Source: Diplolepis rosae
Taxonomy: Eukaryota > Arthropoda > Insecta > Hymenoptera > Diplolepididae
DNA length: 64,000 nucleotides
Direction of reading: 5' to 3'
Assembly: GCA_030998225.1 (NCBI GenBank)
Contig: JAPYXD010000553.1
Coordinates: 6,510,001 to 6,574,000, forward strand
Part shown: in pieces, positions 1 through 13,032 of the stretch
How the letters are laid out: the number at the start of each line of letters is the position of its first letter
Numbering within the stretch: position 1 is the stretch's first letter
The notes under the pieces: model-generated
What the model saw: only the letters and a program-made list of their open reading frames with translations
Told to the model about the DNA's origin: nothing
Database searches by the model: none
Position numbers and translations under genes: made by a program

Positions 1-239
1 TTACATGGCCACCTAACTTAAAGTCAGAGACCGGAAATCTCGCGTATTACTTGGCCACTTTATAAAAATTCTTATACTCCTAAGAATTCACGCATTACTT
101 GGCGACTCTTTTCAGGACAAACTTCGTTTAACTCGCGTATTACGAGGCCACTTATATATTTATATCAGTCCTGAGGTCCATTGAACTCGCGCATTACTTG
201 GCCACCTTACTTAAAGTCAGAGTCCGGTAATCTCGCGTA
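1..239 (+). repeat. Tail of a preceding super-unit
   Basis: A, B, C, D then A and part of B. The window opens exactly at an A unit boundary (TTACATGG). The D here has the TATATATTTATATC form. The stretch is ordinary satellite, too short to place in a named super-unit. Confidence 0.8.
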
Positions 240-3200
240 TTACTTGGCCACTTAATAAAAATTCTTATACTCCTAAGAATTCGCGCATTACTTGGCGACT
301 CTTTTCAGGACAGAGTCCGGAAATCTAGCGTATTAGTTGGCCACTTAATAACAAGTCTTATACTCCTAAGAGTTCGCGCATTACTTGTCCACTCTTTTCA
401 GGACAAACTTCGTTTAACTCGCGTATTACGAGGCCACTTATGTTTTTATATCAGTCCTGAGGTCCATTGAACTCGCGCATTACATGGCCACCTTACTTAA
501 AGTCAGAGTCCGGAAATCTCGCGTATTACTTGGCCACTTTATAAAAATTCTTATACTCCTAAGAATTCACGCATTACTTGGCGACTCTTTTCAGGACAGA
601 CTTCGTTTAACTCGCGTATTACGAGGCCACTTATGTTTTTATATCAGTCCTGAGGTCCATTGAACTCGCGCATTACTTGATCACCTTATTTAAAGTCAGA
701 GTCCGGAAATCTCGCGTATTACTTGGCCACTTTATAAAAATTCTTATACTCCTAAGAACTCGCGCATTACTTGGCCACCTTACTTAAAGTCAGAGTACGG
801 AAATCTCACGTATTACTTGCCCACTTTATAAAAATTCTTACACTCCTAAGAATTCGCGCATTACTTGGTCACCTTACTTAAAGTCAGAGTCCGTAAATTA
901 CGCGTATTACTTGCCCACTTTATGAAAATTCTTATACTCCTAAGAATTCGCGCATTACTTGGCGACTCTTTTCAGGACAGACTTCGTTTAACTCGCGTAT
1001 TACGAGGCCACTTATGTTTTTATATCAGTCCTGAGGTCCATTGAACTCGCCCATTACATGGCCACCTAACTTATAGTCAGAGACCGGAAATCTCGCGTAT
1101 TACTTGGCCACTTTATAAAAATTCTTATACTCCTAAAAATTCGCGCATTACTTGGCCACTCTTTTTAGGACAGACTTCGTTTAACTCGCGTATTACGAGG
1201 CCACATATGTTTTTATATCAGTCCTGAGGTCCATTGAACTCGCGCATTACATGGCCACCTTACTTAAAGTCAGAGTACGGAAATCTCGCGTATTACATGG
1301 CCACCTAACTTAAAGTCAGAGCCCGGAAATCTCGCGTATTACTTGGCCACTTTATAAAAATTCTTATACTCCTAAGAATTCGCGCATTACTTGTCCAATC
1401 TTTTCAGGACAAACTTCGTTTAACTCGCGTATTACGAGGCCACTTATGTTTTTATATCAGTCCTGAGGTCCATTGAACTCTCGCATTACATGGCCACCTT
1501 ACTTAAAGTCAGAGTCCGGAATTCTCGCGTATTACTTGGCCACCTTACTTCAAGTCAGAGCCCGGAAATCTCGCGTATTATTTGTCCACATTATAAAAAT
1601 TCTTATACTCCTAAGAATTCGGGCATTACTTAACCACTCTTTTCAGGACAGAGTCCGGAATTCTCGCGTATTAGTTGGCAACTTATGTTTTTATATCAGT
1701 CCTGAGGTCCATTGAACTCGCCCATTACATGGCCACCTAACTTAAAGTCAGAGACCGGAAATCTCGCGTATTACTTGTCCACTTTATAAAAATTCTTATA
1801 CTCCTAAGAATTCGCGCATTACTTGGCCACTCTTTTCAGGACAGAGTCCGGAAATCTCACGTATTAGTTGGCCACTTATGTATTTATATCAGTCCTGAGG
1901 TCCATTGAACTCGCGCATTACATGGCCACCTTACTTAAAGTCAGAGTACGGAAATCTCGCGTATTACTTGGCCACCTTACTTCAAGTCAGAGCCCGGAAA
2001 TCTCGCGTATTATTTGGCCACTTTATAAAAATTCTTATACTCCTAAGAACTCGCGCATTACTTGGCCACCTTACTTAAAGTCACAGTACGGAAATCTCGG
2101 GTATTATTTGGCCACTTTATAAAAATTATTATACTCCTAAGAATTCGCGCATTACTTGGCCACCTTACTTAAAGTCAGAGTCCGGAAATCTCGCGTATTA
2201 CTTGGCAACTTATGTAATAATATCAGTCCTGAGGTCCATTGAACTCGCGCATTACATGTCCCCCTTACTTAAAGTCAGAGTCCGGAAATCTCGCGTATTA
2301 CTTGGCCACCTTACTTCAAGTCAGAGCCCGGAAATCTCGCGTATTATTTGGCCACTTTATAAAAATTCTTATACTCCTAAGAACTCGCGCATTACTTGGC
2401 CACCTTACTTAAAGTCAGAGTCCGCAAATCTGGCGTATTTGTTGGCCACTTTATAAAAATTCTTATACTCCTAAGAATTCACGCATTACTTGGCGACTCT
2501 TTTCAGGACAGAGTCCGGAAATCTAGCGTTTTAGTTAGCCCCTGATCTATTTATATCAGTCCTTATGTGCATTGAACTCGCGCATTCCAGGGCCTCCTTA
2601 CTTAAAGTCAGAGTCCGGAAATCTCGCGTATTACTTGGCCACCTTACTTCAAGTCAGAGCCCGGAAATCTCGCGTATTATTTGTCCACTTTATAAAAATT
2701 CTTATACTCCTAAGAATTCGCGCATTACTTGGCCACTCTTTTCAGGACAGAGTCCGGAAATCTCGCGTATTAGTTGGCAACTTATGTATTTATATCAGTC
2801 CTGAGGTCCATTGAACTCGCGCATTACTTGGCCACCTTACTTAAAGTCAGAGTCCGCAAATCTCGCGTATTACTTGGCCACTTTATAAAAATTCTTATAC
2901 TCCTAAGAATTCACGCATTACTTGGCGACTCTTTTCAGGACAGAGTCCGGAAATCTCACGTATTAGTTGGCAACTTATGTATTTACATCAGTCCTGATGT
3001 CCACTGAACTCGCGCATTACTTGGCAACCTTACTTAAAGTCAGAGTCCGGAAATCTCGCGTATTACTTGGCCACCTTAATTAAAGTCAGAGTACGGAAAT
3101 CTCGCGAATTACTAGGCCACTTTATAAAAAATCTTACACTCCTAAGAACTCGCGCATTACTTGGCCACCTTACTTAAAGTCAGAGTCCTTATATCTCGCG

Positions 3201-3681
3201 TATTTGTTGGCCACTTTATAATAATTCTTATACTCCTAAGAATTCGCGCATTACTTGGCGACTCTTTTCAGGACAGAGTCCGGAAATCTCGCATATTAGT
3301 AGGCCACTTAATAACAAGTCTTATACTCCTAAGAGTTCGCGCATTACTTACCCACTCTTTTCAGGACAAACTTCATTTAACTCGCGTATTACGAGGCCAC
3401 TTATGTTTTTATATCAGTCCTGAGGTCCATTGAACTCGCGCATTACATGGCCACCTTACTTAAAGTCAGAGTCCGGAAATCTCGCGTATTACTTGGCCAC
3501 CTTACTTCAAGTCTGAGCCCGGAAATCTCGCGTATTATTTGTCCACTTTATAAAAATTCTTATACTCCTAAGAATTCACGCATTACTTGGCCACTCTTTT
3601 CAGGACAAACTCCCTTTAACTCGCGTTTTACTAGGCAACTTATGTATTTATATCAGTCCTGTGGTCCATTGAACTCGCGCA

Positions 3682-3727
3682 TTACTTGATTACATTTCTT
3701 AAAGGCAGAGTCCGGAAATCTCGCGTA
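3682..3727 (+). repeat. Marker unit M2 (A variant, 18 copies)
   Basis: An A unit reading TTACTTGATTACATTTCTTA then AAGGCAGAG. Starts: 3682, 10652, 15556, 21136, 25574, 25767, 30205, 32494, 34070, 36359, 39408, 44510, 48136, 48762, 51822, 57684, 58309 and 61176. All but one follow a C with CTCCCTTTAACTCGCG or its direct derivative; most D units between have CTGTGGTCC. In the pair 25574/25767 the second copy also carries the partner. The exception is 48136, preceded by an ordinary C and D. Confidence 0.88.
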
Positions 3728-4400
3728 TTACTTGGCCACTTTATAAAAATTAATATACTCCTAAGAATTCGCGCAATACTTGGCGACTCTTTTCAGGACA
3801 AACTTCATTTAACTCGCGTATTACGAGGCCACTTATGTTTTTATATCAGTCCTGAGGTCCATTGAACTCGCGCATTACATGGCCACCTTACTTAAAGTCA
3901 GATTCCGGAAATCTCGCGTATTACTTGGCCACTTTATGAAAGTTCTCATACTCCTAAAAATTCACGCATTACTTGGCGACTCTTTTCAGGACAGACTTCG
4001 TTTAACTCGCGTATTACGAGGCCACTTATGTTTTTATATCAGTCCTGAGGTCCATTGAACTCGCGCATTACATGGCCACCTTACTTAAAGTCAGAGTCCG
4101 GAAATCTCGCGTATTACTTGGCCACCTTACTTCAAGTCTGAGCCCGGAAATCTCGCGTATTATTTGTCCACTTTATAAAAATTCTTATACTCCTAAGAAT
4201 TCGCGCATTACTTGGCCACCTTACTTAAAGTCAGATAACGGAAATCTCGCGTATTACTTGGCCACTTTATAAAAATTCTTATACTTCTAAGAATTCACGC
4301 ATTACTTGGCGACTCTTTTCAGGACAGACTTCGTTTAACTCGCGTATTACGAGGCCACTTATGTTTTTATATCAGTCCTAAGGTCCATTGAACTCGCGCA

Positions 4401-4965
4401 TTACATGGCCACCTTACTTAAAGTCAGAGTCCGCAAATCTCGCGTATTTGTTGGCCACTTTATAACAATTCTTATACTCCTAAGATTTCGCGCATTACTT
4501 GGCGACCCTTTTCAGGACAGACTACGGAAAACTCACGTATTACTAGGCCACTTAATAACAAGTCTTATACTCCTAAGAGTTCGCGCATTACTTGTCCACT
4601 CTTTTCAGGACAAACTTCGTTTAACTCGCGCATTACTTGATCACCTTATTTAAAGTCAGAGTCCGGAAATCTCGCGTATTACTTGGCCAGCTTACTTCAA
4701 GTCAGAGCCCGGAAATCTCGGGAATTATTTGGCCACTTTATAAAAATTCTTATACTCCTAAGAACTCGCGCATTACTTGGCCACCTTACTTAAAGTCAGA
4801 TAACGGAAATCTCGCGTATTACTTGGCCACTTTATAAAAATTCTTATACTTCTAAGAATTCACGCATTACTTGGCGACTCTTTTCAGGACAGACTTCGTT
4901 TAACTCGCGTATTACGAGGCCACTTATGTTTTTATATCAGTCCTGAGGTCCATTGAACTCGCGCA
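4401..4965 (+). repeat. 565-bp doublet module with a C-to-A junction (D skipped)
   Basis: A, B, C', E, C (232 bp) is joined directly to a 333-bp AA'BABCD module without a D between them. The junction reads TTTAACTCGCGCATTACTTG, C interior running into a B/D-type CGCGCA end. The same doublet starts at 4401, 11371, 40128, 41698, 45229, 52540 and 61895, each followed 565 bases later by the 286-bp module; a 566-bp copy starts at 37650. A 472-bp form lacking C'-E starts at 16275. The shared junction implies a single origin. Confidence 0.85.
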
Positions 4966-5251
4966 TTACATGGCCACCTTACTTAAAGTCAGAGTCCGCA
5001 AATCTCGCGTATTTGTTGGCCACTTTATAACAATTCTTATACTCCTAAGATTTCGCGCATTACTTGGCGACCCTTTTCAGGACAGAGTCCGGAAATCTCA
5101 CGTATTAGTAGGCCACTTAATAACAAGTCTTATACTCCTAAGAGTTGGCGCATTACTTGTCCACTCTTTTCAGGACAAACTTCGTTTAACTCGCGTATTA
5201 CGAGGCCACTTATGTTTTTATATCAGTCCTGAGGTCCATTGAACTCGCGCA

Positions 5252-5297
5252 TTAAATGGCCACCTAACTTAAAGTCCGAGACCGGAAATCTCGCGCA
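5252..5297 (+). repeat. Marker unit M3 (A variant, 10 copies)
   Basis: An A unit beginning TTAAATGGCCACCTAAC with GTCCGAGACCGG, ending in CGCGCA instead of CGCGTA. The change to CCGAGACC creates a dyad CGAGA / TCTCG around CCGGAAA. Starts: 5252, 12222, 16747, 40979, 42549, 46080, 49767, 53391, 59314 and 62746. The copy at 53391 has a damaged anchor (AAATGCTTACCTTTC) and 62746 has GGCTACC. M3 is absent from 17-40 kb, which separates the S and T domains from the rest. Confidence 0.9.
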
Positions 5298-6062
5298 TTA
5301 CTTGGCCACTTTATAAAAATTCTTATACTCCTAAGAATTCACGCATTACCTGGCGACTCTTTTCAGGACAGACTTCGTTTAACTCGCGTATTACGAGGCC
5401 ACTTATGTTTTTATATCAGTCCTGAGGTCCATTGAACTCGCGCATTACTTGATCACCTTACTTAAAGTCAGAGTACGGAAATCTCACGTATTACTTGCCC
5501 ACTTTATAAAAATTCTTACACTCCTAAGAATTCGCGCATTACTTGGTCACTCTTTTCAGGACAGGGTCCGGAATTCTCGCGTATTAGTTGGCCACTTATG
5601 TATTTATATCAGTCCTGAGGTCCATTGAACTCGCGCATTACTTGATCACCTTATTTAAAGTCAGAGTCCGGAAATCTCGCGTATTACTTGGCCACCTTAC
5701 TTCAAGTCAGAGCCAGGAAATCTCGGGAATTATTTGGCCACTTTATAAAAATTCTTATACTCCTAAGAACTCGCGCATTACTTGGCCACTCTTTTCAGGA
5801 CAGAATCCGGAATTCTCGCGTATTAGTTGGCCACTTATGTATTTATATCAGTCCTGAGGTCCATTGAACTCGCGCATTACTTGATCACCTTATTTAAAGT
5901 CAGAGTCCGGAAATCTCGCGTATTACTTGGCCACCTTACTTCAAGTCAGAGCCCGGAAATCTCGGGAATTATTTGGCCACTTTATAAAAATTCTTATACT
6001 CCTAAGAACTCGCGCATTACTTGGCCACCTTACTTAAAGTCAGATAACGGAAATCTCACGTA

Positions 6063-9000
6063 TTACTTGCCCACTTTATAAAAATTCTTACACTCCTAAG
6101 AATTCGCGCATTACTTGGCGACCCTTTTCAGGACAGAGTCCGGAAATCTCACGTATTAGTAGGCCACTTAATAACAAGTCTTATACTCCTAAGAGTTCGC
6201 GCATTACTTGTCCACTCTTTTCAGGACAAACTTCGTTTAACTCGCGTATTACGAGGCCACTTATGTTTTTATATCAGTCCTGAGGTCCATTGAACTCGCG
6301 CATTACATGGCCACCTTACTTAAAGTCAGAGTCCGGAAATCTCGCGTATTACTTGGCCACTTTATAAAAATTCTTATACTTCTAAGAATTCACGCATTAC
6401 TTGGCGACTCTTTTCAGGACAGACTTCGTTTAACTCGCGTATTACGAGGCCACTTATGTTTTTATATCAGTCCTGAGGTCCATTGAACTCGCGCATTACT
6501 TGATCACCTTATTTAAAGTCAGAGTCCGGAAATCTCGCGTATTACTTGGCCACTTTATGAAAATTCTTATACTCCTAAGAACTCGCGCATTACATGGCCA
6601 CCTTACTTAAAGTCAGAGTACGGAAATCTCACGTATTACTTGCCCACTTTATAAAAATTCTTACACTCCTAAGAATTCGCGCATTACTTGGTCACCTTAC
6701 TTAAAGTCAGAGTCCGTAAATTACGCGTATTACTTGCCCACTTTATGAAAATTCTTATACTCCTAAGAATTCGCGCATTACTTGGCGACTCTTTTCAGGA
6801 CAGACTTCGTTTAACTCGCGTATTACGAGGCCACTTATGTTTTTATATCAGTCCTGAGGTCCATTGAACTCGCCCATTACATGGCCACCTAACTTAAAGT
6901 CAGAGACCGGAAATCTCGCGTATTACTTGGCCACTTTATAAAAATTCTTATACTCCTAAAAATTCGCGCATTACTTGGCCACTCTTTTCAGGACAGACTT
7001 CGTTTAACTCGCGTATTACGAGGCCACATATGTTTTTATATCAGTCCTGAGGTCCATTGAACTCTCGCATTACACTTGGCCACCTTACTTAAAGTCAGAG
7101 TCCGGAATTCTCGCGTATTACATGGCCACCTAACTTAAAGTCAGAGCCCGGAAATCTCGCGTATTACTTGGCCACTTTATAAAAATTCTTATACTCCTTA
7201 GAATTCGCGCATTACTTGTCCAATCTTTTCAGGACAAACTTCGTTTAACTCGCGTATTACGAGGCCACTTATATTTTTATATCAGTCCTGAGGTCCATTG
7301 AACTCTCGCATTACATGGCCACCTTACTTTAAGTCAGAGTCCGGAATTCTCGCGTATTACTTGGCCACCTTACTTCAAGTCAGAGCCCGGAAATCTCGCG
7401 TATTACTTGTCCACTTTATAAAAATTCTTATACTCCTAAGAATTCGCGCATTACTTGGCCACTCTTTTCAGGACAGAGTCCGGAAATCTCACGTATTAGT
7501 TGGCCACTTATGTATTTATATCAGTCCTGAGGTCCATTGAACTCGCGCATTACATGGCCACTTTACTTTAAGTCAGAGTCCGGAAATCTCGCATATTAGT
7601 TGTCCACTTTATAAAAAATTCTTATACTCCTAAGAATTCGCGCATTACTTGGCCACTCTTTTCAGGACAGAGTCCGGAAATCTAGCGTATTAGTTAGCCA
7701 CTTATGTATTTATATCAGTCCTGAGGTCCATTGAACTCGCGCATTACATGGCCACCTTACTTAAAGTCAGAGTCCGGAAATCTCGCGTATTACTTGGCCA
7801 CCTTACTTCAAGTCAGAGTCCGGAAATCTCGCGTATTACTTCGCCACTATATAAAAATTCTTATACTCCTAAGAGTTCGCGCATTACTTGTCCACTCTTT
7901 TCAGGACAGACTTCGTTTAACTCGCGTATTACGAGGCCACATATGTTTTTATATCAGTCATGAGGTCCATTGAACTCTCGCATTACATGGCCACCTTACT
8001 TAAAGTCAGAGTCCGGAATTCTCGCGTATTACTTGGCCACCTTACTTCAAGTCAGAGCCCGGAAATCTCGCGTATTATTTGTCCACATTATAAAAATTCT
8101 TATACTCCTAAGAATTCGGGCATTACTTGGCCACTCTTTTCAGGACAGAGTCCGGAAATCTAGCGTATTAGTTAGCCACTTATGTATTTATATCAGTCCT
8201 GAGGTCCATTGAACTCGCGCATTACATGGCCACCTTACTTCCAAGTCAGAGCCCGGAAATCTTGCGTACTATTTGTCCACTTTATAAAAATTCTTATACT
8301 CCTAAGAATTCGCGCATTACTTGGCCACTCTTTTCAGGACAGAGTCCGGAAATCTAGCGTATTAGTTAGCCACTTATGTATTTATATCAGTCCTGAGGTC
8401 CATTGAACTCGCGCATTACATGGCCACCTTACTTAAAGTCAGAGTACGGAAATCTCGCGTATTACTTGGCCACCTTACTTCAAGTCAGAGCCCGGAAATC
8501 TCGCGTATTATTTGGCCACTTTATAAAAATTCTTATACTCCTAAGAACTCGCGCATTACTTGGCCACCTTACTTAAAGTCACAGTACGGAAATCTCGGGT
8601 ATTATTTGGCCACTTTATAAAAATTATTATACTCCTAAGAATTCGCGCATTACTTGGCCACTCTTTTCAGGACAGAGTCCGGAATTCTCGCGTATTAGTT
8701 GGCAACTTATGTTTTAATATCAGTCCTAAGTTCCATTGAACTCGCGCATTACATGTCCCCCTTACTTTAAGTCAGAATCCGGAAATCTCGCGTATTACTT
8801 GGCCACCTTACTTCAAGTCAGAGCCCGGAAATCTCGGGTATTATTTGGCCACTTTATAAAAATTCTTATACTCCTAAGAACTCGCGCATTACTTGGCCAC
8901 CTTATTTAAAATCAGAGTCCGGAAATCTGGCGTATTTGTTGGCCACTTTATAATAATTCTTATACTCCTAAGAATTCACGCATTACTTGGCGACTCTTTT

Positions 9001-12000
9001 CAGGACAGAGTCCGTATATCTCGCGTATTAGTTGGCAACTTATGTATTTATATCAGTCCTGTGGTCCATTGAACTCGCCCATTACTTGGCCACCTTACTT
9101 AAAGTCAGAGTCCGGAAATCTCGCGTATTACTTGGCCACCTTACTTCAAGTCAGAGCCCGGAAATCTCGCGTATTATTTGTCCACTTTATAAAAATTCTT
9201 ATACTCCTAAGAATTCGCGCATTACTTGGCCACTCTTTTCAGGACAGAGTCCGGAAATCTAGCGTATTAGTTAGCCACTTATGTATTTATATCAGTCCTG
9301 AGGTCCATTGAACTCGCGCATTACATGGCCATCTTACTTAAAGTCAGAGTACGGAAATCTCGCGTATTACTTGGCCACCTTACTTCAAGACAGAGCCCGG
9401 AAATCTCGCGAATGATTTGGCCACTTTATAAAAATTCTAATACTCCTAAGAACTCGCGCATTACTTGGCCACCTTACTTAAAGTCACAGTACGGAAATCT
9501 CGGGTATTATTTGGCCACTTTATAAAAATTATTATACTCCTAAGAATTCGCGCATTACTTGGCCACTCTTTTCAGGACAGAGTCCGGAAATCTCGCGTAT
9601 TAGTTGGCAACTTATGTATTTATATCAGTCCTGAGGTCCATTGAACTCGCGCATTACATGGCCCCCTTACTTAAAGTCAGAGTCCGGAAATCTCGCGTAT
9701 TACTTGGCCACCTTACTTCAAGTCAGAGCCCGGAAATCTCGCGTATTATTTGGCCACTTTATAAAAATTCTTATACTCCTAAGAACTCGCGCATTACTTG
9801 GCCACCTTACTTAAAGTCAGAGTCCGCAAATCTCGCGTATTAGTTGGCCACTTTATAATAATTCTTATACTCCTAAGAATTCACGCATTACTTGGCGACT
9901 CTTTTCAGGACAGAGTCCGGAAATCTCGCGCATTACTTGGCAACTTATGTATTTATATCAGTCCTGAGGTCCATTGAACTCGCGCATTACATGGCCACCT
10001 TACTTAAAGTCAGAGTCCGGAAATCTCGCGTATTACTTGGCCACCTTACTTCAAGTCAGAGCCCGGAAATCTCGCGTATTATTTGGCCACTTTATAAAAA
10101 TCTTATACTCCTAAGAACTCGCGCATTACTTGGCCACCTTACTTAAAGTCAGAGTCCTCAAATCTCGCGTATTTGTTGGCCACTTTATAACAATTCTTAT
10201 ACTCCTAAGATTTCGCAACATTACTTGGCGACTCTTTTCAGGACAGAGTCCGGAAATCTCGGGAATTAGTTGGCCACTTAATAACAAGTCTTATACTCCT
10301 AAGAGTTCGCGCATTACTTACCCACTCTTTTCAGGACAAACTTCGTTTAACTCGCGTATGACGAGGCCTCTGATGTTTTAATATCAGTCCTTAGGTCCAT
10401 TGAACTCGCGCATTACATGGCCACCTTACTTAAAGTCAGAGTCCGGAAATCTCGCGTATTACTTGGCCACCTTACTTCAAGTCAGAGCCCGGAAATCTCG
10501 CGTATTATTTGTCCACTTTATAAAAATTCTTATACTCCTAAGAATTCGCGCATTACTTGGCCACTCTTTTCAGGACAAACTCCCTTTAACTCGCGTTTTA
10601 CTAGGCAACTTATGTATTTATATCAGTCCTGTGGTCCATTGAACTCGCGCATTACTTGATTACATTTCTTAAAGGCAGAGTACGGAAATCTCGCGTATTA
10701 CTTGGCCACTTTATAAAAATTAATATACTCCTAAGAATTCGCGCAATACTTGCCCACTCTTTTCAGGACAAACTTCATTTAACTCGCGTATTACGAGGCC
10801 ACTTATGTTTTTATATCAGTCCTGAGGTCCATTGAACTCGCGCATTACATGGCCACCTTACTTAAAGTCAGATTCCGGAAATCTCGCGTATTACTTGGCC
10901 ACTTTATGAAAGTTCTCATACTCCTAAAAATTCACGCATTACTTGGCGACTCTTTTCAGGACAGACTTCGTTTAACTCGCGTATTACGAGGCCACTTATG
11001 TTTTTATATCAGTCCTGAGGTCCATTGAACTCGCGCATTACATGGCCACCTTACTTAAGGTCAGAGTCCGGAAATCTCGCGTATTACTTGGCCACCTTAC
11101 TTCAAGTCTGAGCCCGGAAATCTCGCGTATTATTTGTCCACTTTATAAAAATTCTTATACTCCTAAGAACTCGCGCATTACTTGGCCACCTTACTTAAAG
11201 TCAGATAACGGAAATCTCGCGTATTACTTGGCCACTTTATAAAAATTCTTATACTTCTAAGAATTCACGCATTACTTGGCGACTCTTTTCAGGACAGACT
11301 TCGTTTAACTCGCGTATTACGAGTCCACTTATGTTTTTATATCAGTCCTAAGGTCCATTGAACTCGCGCATTACATGGCCACCTTATTTAAAGTCAGAGT
11401 CCGCAAATCTCGCGTATTTGTTGGCCACTTTATAACAATTCTTATACTCCTAAGATTTCGCGCATTACTTGGCGACCCTTTTCAGGACAGACTACGTAAA
11501 TCTCGCGTATTAGTAGGCCACTTAATAACAAGTCTTATACTCCTAAGAGTTCGCGCATTACTTGTCCACTCTTTTCAGGACAAACTTCGTTTAACTCGCG
11601 CATTACTTGATCACCTTATTTAAAGTCAGAGTCTGGAAATCTCGCGTATTACTTGGCCACCTTACTTCAAGTCAGAGCCCGGAAATCTCGGGAATTATTT
11701 GGCCACTTTATAAAAATTCTTATACTCCTAAGAACTCGCGCATTACTTGGCCACCTTACTTAAAGTCAGATAACGGAAATCTCGCGTATTACTTGGCCAC
11801 TTTATAAAAATTCTTATACTTCTAAGAATTCACGCATTACTTGGCGACTCTTTTCAGGACAGACTTCGTTTAACTCGCGTATTACGAGGCCACTTATGTT
11901 TTTATATCAGTCCTGAGGTCCATTGAACTCGCGCATTACATGGCCACCTTACTTAAAGTCAGAGTCCGCAAATCTCGCGTATTTGTTGGCCACTTTATAA

Positions 12001-13032
12001 CAATTCTTATACTCCTAAGATTTCGCGCATTACTTGGCGACCCTTTTCAGGACAGAGTCCGGAAATCTCACGTATTAGTAGGCCACTTAATAACAAGTCT
12101 TATACTCCTAAGAGTTCGCGCATTACTTGTCCACTCTTTTCAGGACAAACTTCGTTTAACTCGCGTATTACGAGGCCACTTATGTTTTTATATCAGTCCT
12201 GAGGTCCATTGAACTCGCGCATTAAATGGCCACCTAACTTAAAGTCCGAGACCGGAAATCTCGCGCATTACTTGGCCACTTTATAAAAATTCTTATACTC
12301 CTAAGAATTCACGCATTACCTGGCGACTCTTTTCAGGACAGACTTCGTTTAACTCGCGTATTACGAGGCCACTTATGTTTTTATATCAGTCCTGAGGTCC
12401 ATTGAACTCGCGCATTACTTGATCACCTTACTTAAAGTCAGAGTACGGAAATCTCACGTATTACTTGCCCACTTTATAAAAATTCTTACACTCCTAAGAA
12501 TTCGCGCATTACTTGGCCACTCTTTTCAGGACAGAGTCCGGAACTCTCGCGTATTCGTTGGCCACTTATGTATTTATATCAGTCCTGAGGTCCATTGAAC
12601 TCGCGCATTACTTGATCACCTTATTTAAAGTCAGAGTCCGGAAATCTCGCGTATTACTTGGCCACCTTACTTCAAGTCAGAGCTAGGAAATCTCGGGAAT
12701 TATTTGGCCACTTTATAAAAATTCTTATACTCCTAAGAACTCGCGCATTACTTGGCCACTCTTTTCAGGACAGAATCCGGAATTCTCGCGTATTCGTTGG
12801 CCACTTATGTATTTATATCAGTCCTGAGGTTCATTGAACTCGCGCATTACTTGATCACCTTATTTAAAGTCAGAGTCCGGAAATCTCGCGTATTACTTGG
12901 CCACCTTACTTCAAGTCAGAGCCCGGAAATCTCGGGAATTATTTGGCCACTTTATAAAAATTCTTATACTCCTAAGAACTCGCGCATTACTTGGCCACCT
13001 TACTTAAAGTCAGATAACGGAAATCTCGCGTA
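6063..13032 (+). repeat. Super-unit II (about 6.97 kb)
   Basis: This is the second copy of the left-hand super-unit, 1147 bp longer than I because of extra modules between about 7.55 and 10.1 kb. It contains M2 at 10652, the 565 doublet at 11371 and M3 at 12222, each 6970 bases after its partner in I. A B unit near 10201 carries a one-base insertion (TTCGCAACATTAC) shared only with about 38973. An A unit at about 8221 is fused or slipped (CTTACTTCCAAG) and stands where AA' would be expected. Confidence 0.75.
6496..6876 (+). repeat. Module (AB)3CD (381 bp)
   Basis: Three AB pairs then C and D: 3x(46+48)+45+54 = 381. The first A begins TTACTTGATCACC, the second has CTCACGTA, and the third has GTCCGTAAATTACGCG. 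The same module is absent from the aligned super-unit III: 6871 lines up with 13460 (offset 6589) instead of 6970, a difference of exactly 381. Related runs occur near 673, 19570, 23340, 27960 and 46270. Confidence 0.86.

Larger units (their letters stand above)
240..6062 (+). repeat. Super-unit I (about 5.82 kb)
   Basis: Positions from about 240 to 1720 align with 6063-7545 at offset 5823 (5825 after a 2-base insertion near 7073), which defines the first period. The middle (about 1.7-3.1 kb) is a run of 333- and 239-type modules like those at 8.2-10.1 kb. From about 3.1 kb to 6.48 kb the sequence aligns with 10.1-13.45 kb at offset 6970. It contains M2 at 3682, the 565 doublet at 4401 and M3 at 5252. 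A mutated patch lies at about 2530-2600. Edges are approximate, because alignment fades gradually between paralogous modules. Confidence 0.75.

Noticed and set aside
7071..7082. Possible insertion or target-site duplication at CATTACACTTGGCC
   Set aside because: It is only a two-base AC duplication within an anchor, best explained by slippage or sequencing error.
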